A stretch of 64,000 nt of DNA from Myxococcales bacterium (GCA_025359105.1 JANYHK010000015.1:26776-90775); one strand, 5' to 3'; shown: positions 1 to 11,545, numbered from the stretch's first letter. Notes: generated from the letters alone by a model not told the origin. A program made the numbers and translations.

Positions 1-1067
1 AGGGTGCTCGCCACTGGCGCTCCCGCCACGGGCGCCGCGTGCGCCGCGTGCGCCGCGTGCACGGTGTCGGCGACCGGGGAGGCCGGGGGCAATCCGGGGG
101 GCGACGCCACGAGCTGCGGACGCGATGGCACCGCCGGCGGAGCCGCCCCGGTCTCGAGCGAGCGAAACAGATCCGCGGCCGCGGTCCGCTTGTCGAGAGT
201 CGACGCCAGGCCCAATCGCGCGAGCTCGGCGTCGATCTCGTCGGCCATCGCGGCGGCGGTGGCGTAGCGATCGTCCCTCGAACGGGCGAACGCGCGCTCT
301 ACGATCCGCGCGACCCCCGCCGGCGCGTCGGGGAGCGCGTCCTTCAGCCTCGGGCGCGCGCCGGTCATGATCTCGACGACGAGCGTGTTGTACGTCGCCG
401 CGAGGAACGGCGGCTTTCCGACGAGGCACTCCCAGAGCAACACCCCGAGCGCGTGCACGTCGCTGCGCGCGTCGATCGTCTTGTCGCTCGCGGCTTGTTC
501 GGGGCTCATGTAGAGCGGCGAGCCGAGCACCGAGCCCGTCTGGGTCAGCGCGCGGCCCGGCTCCTCGCGCTTCCACTTGCTGATCCCGAAGTCGAGGACC
601 TTCGGCACGATCGCGCCCGTCCCCGGGCGATGAAGGAACACGTTCGCCGGTTTCAGGTCACGGTGCACGAGCCCCGCGGCGTGCGCGGCCTCGAGCGCGC
701 GCGCGATGCCCGAGACGATCTCGAGCGCGAGCGCGACCGGCAGGTGCCCGAGCCGACCGATGGCCACGTCGAGCGGCGTCCCGTCGAGCAGCTCCATCAC
801 GAGGAACGGCGCCCCCTCGAGCGCGGGCTCCACGCCGACGTCGACCACCTCGACGATGCTCGGGTGCCGCAGCTTGCCGAGGGCCTTCGCCTCCTGGACG
901 AAGCGCGCGCGCATCTCCGGGCTCGCCGCGATCTGGGCGTGCAAGAGCTTGATTGCGAACGGCCGCTCGGTGACGACGTGCTGCGCCAGCCACACTGCGC
1001 CCATGCCGCCGGCGCCGAGCTCGCGCACGAGGCGGTATTTGTGGTCGACGACGACGCCCGCGTGCAT
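1..1067 (-). CDS. Ser/Thr protein kinase (Hanks type), 3' truncated by window edge
   Basis: This is a cytoplasmic signalling kinase that should phosphorylate Ser/Thr of unknown partners. The translation from ATG at 1067 shows the Gly-rich loop (GAGGMGAVW), the ATP-binding lysine in FAIKLL, a canonical HRDLKPAN catalytic loop, DFGISK and SPEQ, so all catalytic residues are present in roughly residues 11-275. A GAAGGG sequence just upstream of the ATG can act as ribosome binding site. After the kinase domain comes an Ala/Pro linker with a repeated His-Ala-Ala unit (DNA repeat around 32-60). The C-terminus lies outside the window, so the sensor or membrane part is unknown. It is divergent from the YgiQ-type gene. 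Confidence 0.93.
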   Translation of the reverse strand, partial: MHAGVVVDHKYRLVRELGAGGMGAVWLAQHVVTERPFAIKLLHAQIAASPEMRARFVQEAKALGKLRHPSIVEVVDVGVEPALEGAPFLVMELLDGTPLDVAIGRLGHLPVALALEIVSGIARALEAAHAAGLVHRDLKPANVFLHRPGTGAIVPKVLDFGISKWKREEPGRALTQTGSVLGSPLYMSPEQAASDKTIDARSDVHALGVLLWECLVGKPPFLAATYNTLVVEIMTGARPRLKDALPDAPAGVARIVERAFARSRDDRYATAAAMADEIDAELARLGLASTLDKRTAAADLFRSLETGAAPPAVPSRPQLVASPPGLPPASPVADTVHAAHAAHAAPVAGAPVAST

Positions 1068-1142
1068 CCCTTCAGTCTATCCGAGGCCGCGCCGCGCCGC
1101 CGATTGGCGCGCGGGCCCTAGTTGAGGCATGGTCCGCGCCGT

Positions 1143-3050
<1,908 letters not shown>

Positions 3051-3059
3051 CACCTTCCG

Positions 3060-4403
3060 TCAGAGCGCTTGCGTGAGGCCGCTGCGCGAGAGCAGCGTCG
3101 CTTGCCCGGTCTCGGAGAAGCCGGAGAAGCCGCGCTCGGTCCAGCCGGGGAGCCTGGACTTGGCGATGCGCGCGAACGAGACGGACCCGTCGTCGGCACG
3201 GCAGCGGGCGACGACGTTGTACTGGCGGTCGGGGTAGCTCCAGTTGAACCCGTCGAACGTCGGCTTCGGCGACGACATCGCGACGTATCGAACGCCGTCG
3301 TAGTCGGCGGCCCAGAACGCCGTGTTGCGCCAGGTGACCTGCGCATCCGTGAGGGAGCCGGCGTCGGGCAGCGTGATCGCCTCCCACGCGTGGCCATCGC
3401 GCGAGCGCAAGTACACTTGGGTCTTGTTGCGGTCGCCCTGGCCGATGCAGCGTGCGTCCGAGAAGAGATGAATCGAGCCGTCCTGCGCGAGAGCGCCGAC
3501 GGCGCCGAGCTCGTTCGAGCCGAGCTGGAAGCCCCCTTCGATCGACGGCGCGACCGCCGCGACGTCGCTCGAGAGGAGCGCGCCGGTCTTGGACCAACCG
3601 CCCGCGCCGCGGGCGAGGCGCCAGATAGCGAGGAGCTCGCCGCTCTGCGTGTCGCCGGGACCGAGGACGATCACGTCGCCCGCCGCGGTCACGTCCCACT
3701 GGCTCGGGCCCACCGGCCCGCCGCCGCGGTTCTCGAGTCCGGTCGCCCCTTGCTCGTAGAAGTTCGAGCTGGCGCGCACCCACACGTGCCCGTCGGCGGC
3801 GACGCGCACGTCGCACGCGAGCGAGCCGAGCGAGGTGCACGGCGTCTCGATCGCGGCGCCGAACGTGACGCCGTCGTACACCGCCGCCATCACCTTCGCC
3901 CCGGCGATGAACGCCACACCCGTGCGCCCCGAGAGCGAGCGGTACGCTGCGAGCTCCGTCCCGCCGCCGAGCGACGCCGGCAAGAGCTGCGTGCGCGCCG
4001 AGCCGCGCTGCGCATCCATCCACATGCCGGTCCCTTCGAGGAAGACGTGCGCGTGGTCGGCGCCTAGCATCAGCGGGCCGATCTCGTAGGTTCCGTAGCG
4101 CGTGGCGTCGACCGGCGTGGCCATGGGGCCGTAGGTCACCGTTTCGCTTCCGTCGCACGCCGGCAGCGCGGCCGCCGGCCCTGCGTCGGGCGTCGCCGCG
4201 TCGTTCGACGTGGCATCGGGCATCGCGGCGTCTTGGCCTCCGGAGTCGCGTGGCCCCGAGTCCTTCGCGCCGGCGTCCTTCTTGTGGCGGAGCTCGTCTT
4301 CGGACGAGCCATCCGTTGCGCTCGTCCCCGAGCAGGCGGCGAGGGGTGCGAGCGCCGACGCGGCGAGCAAGGCTGCAAGAATTCGAAGGTAGGAGCTGCT
4401 CAC
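3060..4403 (-). CDS. Secreted lipoprotein, propeller-like, paralogue of the upstream gene
   Basis: Predicted outer-envelope lipoprotein of 447 aa with unknown function. GTG at 4403 is used as start; it overlaps the stop of the upstream gene by four bases (GTGA), which points to translational coupling. A signal peptide ends in a lipobox (LAPLAAC), followed by an Asp/Ala-rich linker. The rest contains repeated beta-type blocks with SRDG..W segments resembling Asp-box/BNR motifs, which suggests a beta-propeller. The same motif pattern occurs in the neighbour at 4400-5932, so the two look like a tandem paralogous pair. No catalytic residues are recognisable. Confidence 0.85.
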   Translation of the reverse strand: MSSSYLRILAALLAASALAPLAACSGTSATDGSSEDELRHKKDAGAKDSGPRDSGGQDAAMPDATSNDAATPDAGPAAALPACDGSETVTYGPMATPVDATRYGTYEIGPLMLGADHAHVFLEGTGMWMDAQRGSARTQLLPASLGGGTELAAYRSLSGRTGVAFIAGAKVMAAVYDGVTFGAAIETPCTSLGSLACDVRVAADGHVWVRASSNFYEQGATGLENRGGGPVGPSQWDVTAAGDVIVLGPGDTQSGELLAIWRLARGAGGWSKTGALLSSDVAAVAPSIEGGFQLGSNELGAVGALAQDGSIHLFSDARCIGQGDRNKTQVYLRSRDGHAWEAITLPDAGSLTDAQVTWRNTAFWAADYDGVRYVAMSSPKPTFDGFNWSYPDRQYNVVARCRADDGSVSFARIAKSRLPGWTERGFSGFSETGQATLLSRSGLTQAL

Positions 4404-5932
4404 GGGGTCACGTCCTGGCGGGCGCCGTTGGGGGTCAGCACGGTCGGGAGGCCTACTTCGTTGACGGCGACGCCGCCGGGATCGAACGCCATCCCGGAGA
4501 ACGCGAGGCGCTCTGCCGGCCACGTACTGTTGATCCCGATGAACGGCGCGCAGCGACGGAGAACGTAGAAGCCCGGGATGCTGAACGAGCCTTGCGCGTA
4601 GACGAGGGTAATCGACACGTGGTCGTAGTCCTGCGCCGCGACGAGGCGGATGTTCCCCTTCACCTGGGCCGGATCTTCGTCCTGCCAGGGCGTGGCCGGA
4701 TCGACGAGGGTGGCCTTCGACACGATGTCCTTGAACGTCTGCGTGTCCCAGGTGACGCCGTCGCGCGAGCGGAAGGAGTAGGCCTCGTACGATAGCGAGT
4801 ACGCGATGTGGAGCGAGCCGTCGGCCGCGGCCGCGAAGCCGACGCCGTGGAAGCCCTGGCCCTCGTTCGACGCAACGACGCCGTCGCTCGACCAGGTGAG
4901 CGAGCCGTGCGGTAGGTGCGTCACGAGAAGATCGATGGCGGTGTCGCCGGGGTGGATCGTCGAGGGGCGCGACTTGGAGTGGAGCACGTGGACCGTTCCG
5001 TCGGCGCCGACGTTCCAGCCTTGTTCGTCGTACGGAAGGGCGCCGCGGACGATGGCGCCGCCGCCACCGAGCTCGGTGAGGCCGTTGGAGGTCACCGCGT
5101 AGATCCGCTCGGCCGCGTCGGCGTGGGCGAACTGCGCCTGGCCGAGCGCGGTCGTCCCGACGAACGCTGCGCCGTTCCAGAAGGTGGCGTAGCGCGTCGT
5201 GCCGCTCTGGAAGGTGACCAGCGGTCGGCCGCTCGGCGCGATCTCGGCGGTGACCGCGCGCATCTCGACGACCCCGTCGGGCAGCGGGATGGGCTGCGTG
5301 AGGGCCGACTCGTTCTCGACGATGCTCCAGGTCTTTCCATCGTCGGCGAAGATGTACGCCTTCGTTCGGAAGGCCATCATCACGTGGCCCGCCACAGGCA
5401 CCGGGCGCAACCAGTGATTCGCCGAGCACACGAGCGGAGGGGGCGGAGCGCCCCCGTCGGTTCCGCCATCGTCGCCGCCCCTGGAGGTGCCCCAGACCGC
5501 GAAATTTCCCGGCGCGTAGCGCTGGTCGCGGACGACGACGTAGAGCTCGCCTTTCGTGGAGGCGGGCACCGTGACCTGAAGGTGCGCGCGCGCCGCTCGC
5601 GGATTGTCGATGGCGACGTTCTTGAAGCTCTTGTCGGTCACCCACAGCTCGGCGCGCCCGTTCGGCGAGCGCGCCTCGGCAAAGACGTCGATCTGGGCGC
5701 CGACCGCGGCGTGCAGCTTGAAGGCGTAGTAGCGAGGCGACGCGGTGTACGCGAACGCGCGCTCGTTGCCGTCGAGGGCGAGCGGGAGCGGATCTACCTG
5801 CGTCTTGGTGACGTCGATCGCTTGCTCGGAATCGCTCGCGGCATCCTCCGCGTCATGCACCGCGCAGCCCGCGGGCGCGACGAGCGACGCTGCGGCGGCG
5901 CAAGTGAGGAGAAGAAGAGCGTGGGTACGCAT
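4400..5932 (-). CDS. Secreted lipoprotein with Asp-box-like repeats
   Basis: Predicted lipoprotein of 510 aa. The signal peptide at residues 1-23 ends in VAPAGC, and the following region carries an Asp-rich and Pro-rich linker near residue 155. About residues 45-150 form a compact N-terminal domain that is absent from the downstream paralogue. The later part has an Asp-box-like segment (DDGKTW) and SRDGVTW, typical of sialidase-like propeller folds, although enzyme residues are not evident. It is co-transcribed with the overlapping gene at 3060-4403. Function unknown; surface binding or sugar recognition is only an inference from the fold signs. Confidence 0.85.
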   Translation of the reverse strand: MRTHALLLLTCAAAASLVAPAGCAVHDAEDAASDSEQAIDVTKTQVDPLPLALDGNERAFAYTASPRYYAFKLHAAVGAQIDVFAEARSPNGRAELWVTDKSFKNVAIDNPRAARAHLQVTVPASTKGELYVVVRDQRYAPGNFAVWGTSRGGDDGGTDGGAPPPPLVCSANHWLRPVPVAGHVMMAFRTKAYIFADDGKTWSIVENESALTQPIPLPDGVVEMRAVTAEIAPSGRPLVTFQSGTTRYATFWNGAAFVGTTALGQAQFAHADAAERIYAVTSNGLTELGGGGAIVRGALPYDEQGWNVGADGTVHVLHSKSRPSTIHPGDTAIDLLVTHLPHGSLTWSSDGVVASNEGQGFHGVGFAAAADGSLHIAYSLSYEAYSFRSRDGVTWDTQTFKDIVSKATLVDPATPWQDEDPAQVKGNIRLVAAQDYDHVSITLVYAQGSFSIPGFYVLRRCAPFIGINSTWPAERLAFSGMAFDPGGVAVNEVGLPTVLTPNGARQDVTP

Positions 5933-6016
5933 GGCCCCATGTACGGAGGTCAGCGCGGAAGCTTCCCTCGCAGACGTCGGGCAGCGCGAGTTGGGTCTAG
6001 AAGGACCCGCGCGCGA

Positions 6017-6673
6017 TCACACCTTCATCTGCGCGAGGTCCGACGGCACCTTGAGCGTCGGCTCGGTGCGCTCTTGCACCTCGCGCGCGGAGACGCCGGG
6101 CGCCACCTCGCGGAGGACGAGGCCGCCGTCGGTGACGTCCATCACCGCGAGGTCGGTGATGATGCGGTGCACGACGCGCCGCCCGGTGAGCGGGAGGTTG
6201 CACTCCTTCAGGATCTTCGGCGCCCCGTCCTTCGCCGCGTGATCCATGATCACGACGACGCGCTTCGCGCTGGCGACGAGATCCATCGCTCCGCCCATGC
6301 CCTTGACCATCTTGCCGGGGATCATCCAGTTGGCGAGGTCCCCGCGCTCGGAGACCTGCATCGCGCCCAGGATGGCCAGATCGATGTGGCCGCCGCGGAT
6401 CATCTCGAAGCTCTCGGAGCTCGAAAAGATCGACGAGCCGGCGAGCATCGTCACGGTCTCCTTGCCGGCGTTGATGAGATCGGCGTCGAGCTTGTCCTCG
6501 GTGGGGTAGGGCCCGATACCTAGCAGCCCGTTTTCCGACTGTAGGACGACCTCCACCCCCTTCGGGATGAAGTTCGATACGAGCGTCGGCATGCCGATGC
6601 CGAGGTTGACGTAGAAGCCGTCCTTCAGCTCCTGCGCGGCGCGAATGGCGATCTGGTCGCGATTGAGGGCCAT
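6017..6673 (-). CDS. scoB: 3-oxoacid CoA-transferase subunit B
   Basis: Beta subunit of a class I CoA-transferase, which moves CoA from succinyl-CoA to acetoacetate or a related 3-oxoacid. Protein of 218 aa from ATG 6673. The SENGLLG motif holds the glutamate that forms the glutamyl-CoA thioester, and NLGIGMP is the N-terminal glycine motif. It starts 2 bp after the stop of scoA, so the two form an operon and a heteromer. An atoA-like acetate CoA-transferase is an alternative on sequence alone, but the strong match to the short bacterial SCOT B subunit pattern makes 3-oxoacid transfer likely. Confidence 0.93.
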   Translation of the reverse strand: MALNRDQIAIRAAQELKDGFYVNLGIGMPTLVSNFIPKGVEVVLQSENGLLGIGPYPTEDKLDADLINAGKETVTMLAGSSIFSSSESFEMIRGGHIDLAILGAMQVSERGDLANWMIPGKMVKGMGGAMDLVASAKRVVVIMDHAAKDGAPKILKECNLPLTGRRVVHRIITDLAVMDVTDGGLVLREVAPGVSAREVQERTEPTLKVPSDLAQMKV

Positions 6674-6675
6674 GA

Positions 6676-7425
6676 CTAGCTCTTCCTCGTGGTGCGTCGC
6701 TCGATGCGCTTTTCGTATTTTTCGCCCTTGAAGATCCGCTGCACGTAGATGCTCGGCGTGTGGACGGTGTCGGGATCGAGCTGGCCGACGTCGACGAGCT
6801 CCTCGACCTCGGCGATCGTGATCTTGCCGGCCTGGGCGACCATCGGGTTGAAGTTCATCGCGGTGTGCCGGTAGACGAGGTTGCCGAAGCGGTCCCCCTT
6901 CCACGCCTTCACGATCGCGTAGTCGCCCTTGATGGCGGGCTCGAGGACGTGGAGCTTGCCGTCGAACTCGCGCGTCTCCTTCTTCGTCGAGAGCTTCGCG
7001 ACGCTGCCGTCGGCGGCGTACCTGAGCGGAAGGCCGCCGTCGCTGACCGCGGTGCCGGCGCCCGTCGGCGTGAAGAAGGCGGGGATGCCGGCGCCGCCCG
7101 CGCGCAGACGCTCCGCGAGCGTGCCTTGCGGGCAGAGCTCGACTTCGAGCTCGCCCTTCAGGTACTGCCGCTCGAACTCCTTGTTCTCGCCGACGTACGA
7201 CGAAACCATCTTCACGATTTGCTTGTTCGCGAGGAGGAGGCCGAGGCCGAAGTCGTCCACGCCGCAGTTGTTGCTGACGACGGTGAGGTTCTTGGTGCCA
7301 AGCTCGCGCAGCGCGCGGATGCAGTTCTCGGGGATGCCGCAGAGGCCGAAGCCGCCGGCGAGCAGGGTCACGCCGTCGGGAATGTCGGCGCACGCCTCAC
7401 GCGCGGTCTTGAAGACTTTGTCCAT
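6676..7425 (-). CDS. scoA: 3-oxoacid CoA-transferase subunit A
   Basis: Alpha subunit of the class I CoA-transferase encoded with scoB, likely for ketone body or 3-oxoacid use. Protein of 249 aa from ATG 7425. The glycine-rich CoA-binding motif [10 protein letters not shown] sits near residue 25, and the [11 protein letters not shown] and [19 protein letters not shown] segments are typical of this subunit. A longer in-frame start at 7545 exists but would add residues unlike the family. It lies divergent from the PAS protein gene at 7506. Confidence 0.93.
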   Translation of the reverse strand: MDKVFKTAREACADIPDGVTLLAGGFGLCGIPENCIRALRELGTKNLTVVSNNCGVDDFGLGLLLANKQIVKMVSSYVGENKEFERQYLKGELEVELCPQGTLAERLRAGGAGIPAFFTPTGAGTAVSDGGLPLRYAADGSVAKLSTKKETREFDGKLHVLEPAIKGDYAIVKAWKGDRFGNLVYRHTAMNFNPMVAQAGKITIAEVEELVDVGQLDPDTVHTPSIYVQRIFKGEKYEKRIERRTTRKS

Positions 7426-7505
7426 GCTGGGCGCACCGTACCGCGGGTATGGGCGCGCCTTCAATGCGTACGCGACGAATGACCCACGGGTGGTAGTCTT
7501 CCGAG

Positions 7506-8597
7506 ATGCAGGGTGGAGAGTCGGGCGACACGTTGTCCTTGGCACCTGGACCGGCCACCGAGGAGCCGTCCGTCGTCAGCGCGGGCCTCCGGAGGGCCGT
7601 GGCGAAGCTCGTCCTCGAGACGACGAGCGAGGGCGTCTGGCTGATCGATGCGCGCAGCGTGACCACCTTCGTCAACGCGCGCACGGCGGCCCTGCTGGGC
7701 TACAGCGTCGAGGAGATGCTGGGCGCCCACCTCTTCGCGTTCATGGACGAGGAGGGCAAACGCATCTGCGACGCGAACCTCGCGCGAAGGCAGAGCGGCG
7801 TCACCGAGCAGCACGAGTTCAAGTTCCGCCGCAAGGACGGCACGTTCCTGTGGACGCTCCTCGCGACGAACCCGGTCTACGACAAGCGCGGCGACTACGC
7901 CGGCGCGCTCGCGATGGTCGGTGACCTCACCGAGCACAAGTTGCGCGAACGCGCGCTCGCGCAACGCGTCCAAGAGCTCGAGGCGCTCGTGGACGCACGC
8001 ACGCGGGAGGCGGCGGAGGCGCGCGCGCGGCTCCAGGCGCTCGAGGCCGCGGCCCCTCCGCTCACGGGTTTCGAGAACCGACGGTGCTTCGACGAGCGCC
8101 TCCAGGCGGAGGTCGATCGAAGCCTCCGCTATCGCCGTCGCTTCTGCCTCATGGTGATCCATCTGGAGCGGCTCGGCGACGTGGAGCGGCGTTTCGGGCG
8201 CCCGGTCCGCGACGCCCTCATCCACAACATCGGCGCGGCGCTCGCGGGCGTGCCCGTGGGGGCGGGGCCTCGCCTGAGGCAGCTGCGCACCGTGGACTTC
8301 ATCGCGACGTACGGCGCGGACATGGATGGTCGGTTCGTCGTCTTCGCGCCGGAGACGAAGCTCGAAGGCTGCGTGACGCTGGCCGAGCGCGTAGTCGACT
8401 TGATCTGGTCCGCGAGAGTGCCAACCGTCGGCGGTCCGGCTGCAAGCGTCCACGCCAGCATCGGCGTGGCGAACTTCCCCTACCACGCCCGCACCGCTGC
8501 CCAGCTCGTCGCGGCCGCGGAGGTCGGGTTGGTCGATGCCAGGCGCGCAGGCGGCGGCCGTGTCTGCCTCGCCGTGGCTCCAGAGGAAGAGGGCTAG
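7506..8597 (+). CDS. PAS domain protein with degenerate GGDEF domain
   Basis: Cytoplasmic sensor protein of 363 aa with no membrane segment. About residues 35-145 are a PAS domain with a PAC-like end ([13 protein letters not shown]). A short coiled coil follows (about 150-180), then a GGDEF-like domain that starts with [15 protein letters not shown]. The signature loop that should read GG(D/E)EF is instead GADMDGR, within an otherwise recognisable beta-hairpin (FIATYG...FVVFAPET). The catalytic metal and substrate residues are therefore lost, and cyclic-di-GMP synthesis is unlikely. It may bind nucleotide or act as a regulatory partner. The ligand of the PAS domain cannot be told. Confidence 0.88.
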   Translation: MQGGESGDTLSLAPGPATEEPSVVSAGLRRAVAKLVLETTSEGVWLIDARSVTTFVNARTAALLGYSVEEMLGAHLFAFMDEEGKRICDANLARRQSGVTEQHEFKFRRKDGTFLWTLLATNPVYDKRGDYAGALAMVGDLTEHKLRERALAQRVQELEALVDARTREAAEARARLQALEAAAPPLTGFENRRCFDERLQAEVDRSLRYRRRFCLMVIHLERLGDVERRFGRPVRDALIHNIGAALAGVPVGAGPRLRQLRTVDFIATYGADMDGRFVVFAPETKLEGCVTLAERVVDLIWSARVPTVGGPAASVHASIGVANFPYHARTAAQLVAAAEVGLVDARRAGGGRVCLAVAPEEEG

Positions 8598-8605
8598 CCC
8601 TCCGC

Positions 8606-8926
8606 TCAGGACTTCGAGCCACCCAGGCAGGGAGGCGAGACGTTGGCCTCGGCGGCCGCCGCCCATTCGGCCGGCGTCCGGCTCGTGATCGCCAGCGCGT
8701 GGACCCGTCCTGGCTTCATCTCCTCGGCGAGCGCCTTGTAGACGAGCTGGTGGCGCGCGACCGGGAGCTTGCCCTCGAACGACCTCGACACGACGACGAC
8801 GCGGAAATGTGTCTCCGAGCCCTTCGGGACGTTGTGGTTCGCGCTCTCGTTCTCGACCTCGAGGAGCTCGGGTGAGAGGGCGCTCTTGAGCTTGTCCTCG
8901 ATCGTCTGAGCGAGAGAGAGGTTCAC
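8606..8926 (-). CDS. BolA family protein
   Basis: Small protein of 106 aa of the BolA/IbaG family, which with monothiol glutaredoxins takes part in iron-sulfur cluster handling, or binds DNA. The pattern HFRVVVVS...FEGKLPVARHQLVYKALAEEM..RVHALAI is the BolA class II KH-like fold with its conserved RHQ(L/V)VY signature. A GTG at 8926 serves as start. It is convergent with the PAS/GGDEF gene, with 8 bp between stops. The C-terminal tail has a single Cys. Which BolA subfamily it is remains open. Confidence 0.9.
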   Translation of the reverse strand: MNLSLAQTIEDKLKSALSPELLEVENESANHNVPKGSETHFRVVVVSRSFEGKLPVARHQLVYKALAEEMKPGRVHALAITSRTPAEWAAAAEANVSPPCLGGSKS

Positions 8927-8975
8927 GGGGGTCGTTATAGCGCAGGCGCGCGCACGCGCGCTGCGGAAGGGGCGT

Positions 8976-9116
8976 TCAGCGCGCGCCGAGCCCGAGGCGC
9001 GACCCGCGAGGGGTGGCCTTGCCCACCATCGGCACCACAGTGACGATGAAGAGGGTCCCGAGGAGGATGAACGCGGAGCCCGTGGGGCCCACCAGGGAGA
9101 AGAGGTTGTCGAACAT
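8976..9116 (-). CDS. 46-residue single-span membrane protein
   Basis: Very short gene, supported by an excellent Shine-Dalgarno sequence AAGGAGG placed six bases before ATG 9116. The product has one hydrophobic span (roughly residues 8-31, from LVGPTGSAFILLG to VTVVPMVG) and a short basic tail rich in Arg and Gly. It stands alone in front of the BolA gene, behind an A+T-rich leader. No family is recognised. A role as a small inner-membrane regulator or subunit is possible but unproven. Confidence 0.7.
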   Translation of the reverse strand: MFDNLFSLVGPTGSAFILLGTLFIVTVVPMVGKATPRGSRLGLGAR

Positions 9117-9332
9117 GGGTGCCTCCTTGAAAGCTCGCGCGTTGGGCGACGGAACCGCGACGCAAGAACCGACTGACCAAATCGATGTTCTAGTCATAAT
9201 GCCGGTTGCGGTCTTTTCAAGGGGGGGCAGTGCTTTTGTCCTAGATGTCAATAATAGTGAATATTATTATGTGTTTATTCGCAATTCGTGAGGTTTGACG
9301 GGTCCAGTTCCCGCGCGTATGACCTCCCCACC
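9117..9332. promoter_or_regulatory. A+T-rich divergent promoter region
   Basis: Intergenic spacer between the small membrane protein (minus) and a lipoprotein (plus). From about 9180 to 9300 it is far richer in A and T than anything nearby. It contains an inverted repeat AATAAT-N7-ATTATT at 9250-9268. The position fits two divergent promoters or a regulator site. No protein-coding potential was found in it. Confidence 0.5.
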
Positions 9333-9926
9333 ATGACGAGGCAGAGCGTTCCGGGGCTCGGATCGGTGCAAACGATAATGCTGGCGCTGCTCGTCGGATG
9401 CGGCGGCCCGCCCCCGGCCACCCCGCAAGGGACCGCCGGATCGGGCGCACCGGTCGTCGAGGCGCGGGACATCGGTAAGATCGACCCCACCGCATGCAGC
9501 ACGACCGGGCTCATCGCCAAGGCGGGCGCCTCGTGCCGCGAGGTGCGCAGCAAGAACGCACAGGGCGGTGCGCAGCGCGTTCAGGCCGCCACCGCGAACG
9601 ACGGCGACGCCTGCACGATCTGGAACGCGGGCGGCGTGCCGCCTCAAGCGATCACGGTGGATCTCGAGAAGGACTCGGCGATCTCGGGCGTGCTCCTCGT
9701 GCCCGACATGACCCCGCCCGAAGGCGACGTGACGCACATGATCGAGACCTCGAGCGACGGCGACACCTGGACCCCGATCGCCATCGTGCGAGGCCGCATG
9801 GTCGACGATCACGTGTACGCCGTCGCGTTCCCCAAGAAGGTGACGACGCGGTTCCTGCGCGTCGCGACGAACGCGTCGGTGTCGTGGGTCGCGTGGGCAG
9901 AGGTCGCGCCGCTGCTCTGCAACTGA
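9333..9926 (+). CDS. Lipoprotein with discoidin-like (F5/8 type C) domain
   Basis: Predicted secreted lipoprotein of 197 aa. From ATG 9333 there is a signal peptide ending in a lipobox (ALLVGC) and a Gly/Pro linker. Residues from about 75 to the end resemble an F5/8 type C jelly-roll: a DG.A.TIWN-type start, PQAITVDLEKDSAISGVLLVP, SSDGDTWTPIA and FLRVATN...VSWVAWAEV. Such domains bind sugars or cell surfaces. Conserved Cys residues flank the domain. An in-frame GTG at 9288 is an alternative start but lengthens the signal peptide awkwardly. Confidence 0.8.
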   Translation: MTRQSVPGLGSVQTIMLALLVGCGGPPPATPQGTAGSGAPVVEARDIGKIDPTACSTTGLIAKAGASCREVRSKNAQGGAQRVQAATANDGDACTIWNAGGVPPQAITVDLEKDSAISGVLLVPDMTPPEGDVTHMIETSSDGDTWTPIAIVRGRMVDDHVYAVAFPKKVTTRFLRVATNASVSWVAWAEVAPLLCN

Positions 9927-9939
9927 AGCGGGACGGGCG

Positions 9940-10605
9940 CTACTGCTGGAAGCAGACGAGCGCGGCCTTACCGTCACACGGCGCAACCGCGTGATCTCCT
10001 CCCCACGCCGCATCGAGGCCGAGCGCGCTTCCGGTCATCCCGGTTGCGGCAGCCGTCGCGTTGGTCCACCCGTCGCAGTCCCGGCCGTCACGGACGCCGT
10101 TCGCGTCGCTGCCCGACCACGCGGCGCGGGCTTGAGGGTAGTCGCCGAGCTCGTCGCGCAGATCCGCCCGCGGGGCGCCGCGCAGATCGGACTTCGTGGC
10201 GAACGCGAGCGCATCGCCGGTGGTGTACCAGGGGCCGTCGGTCATCCGCGCGTACGCGTCGGTCGTGCGGTCCGACAACCACGCGTGAAAGACACCGGGG
10301 ACGCCGTGGGCATCGGCCTGGTGCTGGCACTGCATGTCGGCGGCGCTCAGGCTGCCTACCGCGCCGGAGTACGCGACGGACGTGACGAACACGCGCTTTC
10401 GCTCGGAGGGGCTCGGCGACGCGGACGGTGAGGGAGCCGGCGGCGAGGTCTCCACGGACCCGCTCGATGACGACGTCGAGGAGGTCGACGACGATCCGCA
10501 GCCGCTTCCGCCGCCGTGGTGGTGGCTGTGGTGGTGGTCGAAGGCGTGAACCGTGGCCGGCATCAGCGCGACCACGACGACCGCAAGCGAAGAGCGTCCG
10601 AGCAT
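9940..10605 (-). CDS. Secreted protein with C-type-lectin/endostatin-like DUF1554 domain
   Basis: Exported protein of 221 aa. From ATG 10605 there is a signal peptide (VVVVALMPATVHA), then a His-rich stretch (FDHHHSHHHGGG), a Ser/Thr-rich and Pro-rich linker and a C-terminal domain from about residue 75. That domain begins RVFVTS..Y.G..G.LSAADMQCQ and continues VFHAWLSDRT, the pattern of DUF1554-like proteins with a lectin-type fold. Four to six Cys residues could form disulfides. The His cluster may bind metal. Convergent with the preceding lipoprotein gene. Function unknown, surface adhesion inferred. Confidence 0.82.
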   Translation of the reverse strand: MLGRSSLAVVVVALMPATVHAFDHHHSHHHGGGSGCGSSSTSSTSSSSGSVETSPPAPSPSASPSPSERKRVFVTSVAYSGAVGSLSAADMQCQHQADAHGVPGVFHAWLSDRTTDAYARMTDGPWYTTGDALAFATKSDLRGAPRADLRDELGDYPQARAAWSGSDANGVRDGRDCDGWTNATAAATGMTGSALGLDAAWGGDHAVAPCDGKAALVCFQQ

Positions 10606-10733
10606 GACGAGCCTTTCAGCAATCGACGTGCCACCGAGAATCAGCGGCGATTTGCCCTGCGCGAGGGACGATATCAACGGGGGTTCACACGCTCTGCGCC
10701 CGCGCGGGCCCGGTCCGATAGACTCCGACGGTC

Positions 10734-11531
10734 ATGGAAACCGCGCAAGAGCACGCCTCGCGGATCGCAAAGGATGGCTACTCCATCGTCGAGGACGTCT
10801 TCGACGCGGCGCTCGCCGACGCGCTCGTGGCGGACGTCGCGCGTCTCACGCGCGCGCTCGGCGAGGGGCCTGGCAAGAACCTCTTCGAAGGGTTCCACAC
10901 CGTGCGCGTGTACAACCTCCTCGCGCACGGCAAGCTCTACGAGCAGATCCCGGTGCACGACCGAATCCTTCCCATCGTGGAGGAGGTCCTCGATCGCGGA
11001 TGCCTCGTGTCGTCGCTCTCGTCGATCGAGATCGGGCCGGGCGAGGCCGCTCAGCCCGTCCACGCCGACGACATGCTGATCCCGCTTCCGAAGCCGCACG
11101 TGCCCCTCGTGTGCAACACGATGTGGGCGCTCACCGACTTCACGGAGCAGAACGGGGCGACGCGCCTCTTGCCCGGCACGCACCTCGCCGCGGACAACCC
11201 CGAGCTCGGGCGCGTCTACGACGGGACGGTGCCCGCCGTCATGCGACGGGGCAGCGTCCTCGTCTTCAACGGCAGCATCTGGCACGGCGGCGGAGCCAAT
11301 CGCACGGGTGAGACCCGTCTAGGCATCGCGATGAACTACTGCACGGGCTTTTTGCGTCAGCAAGAGAACCAGCAGCTCGGCATCCCGCGCGATGTTGCGA
11401 AGGGGTTCTCGCCGCGCCTCCGCAAGCTCGTCGGGTACGGCATCTACCGCGGTCTGCTCGGGCACATCGACAAGTGCAGTCCGGTGGATCTCCTGGACGA
11501 GGTCGCCCCGCGTCGCGTGCTCGGAGAGTGA
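10734..11531 (+). CDS. Phytanoyl-CoA dioxygenase (PhyH) family oxygenase
   Basis: Fe(II)/2-oxoglutarate oxygenase of the PhyH family, 265 aa. The metal triad is visible as HADD (His-x-Asp near residue 119) and a distal His in the SIWHGGGAN segment near residue 185, followed by the Arg expected to bind 2-oxoglutarate. The core has the ALTDFTEQNGATRLLPGTH motif characteristic of the family. Members hydroxylate lipids or secondary metabolites; the substrate here is unknown. The gene stands alone between convergent or divergent neighbours, with no biosynthetic cluster nearby. Confidence 0.9.
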   Translation: METAQEHASRIAKDGYSIVEDVFDAALADALVADVARLTRALGEGPGKNLFEGFHTVRVYNLLAHGKLYEQIPVHDRILPIVEEVLDRGCLVSSLSSIEIGPGEAAQPVHADDMLIPLPKPHVPLVCNTMWALTDFTEQNGATRLLPGTHLAADNPELGRVYDGTVPAVMRRGSVLVFNGSIWHGGGANRTGETRLGIAMNYCTGFLRQQENQQLGIPRDVAKGFSPRLRKLVGYGIYRGLLGHIDKCSPVDLLDEVAPRRVLGE

Positions 11532-11545
11532 CCGGGTCGCTCGGG

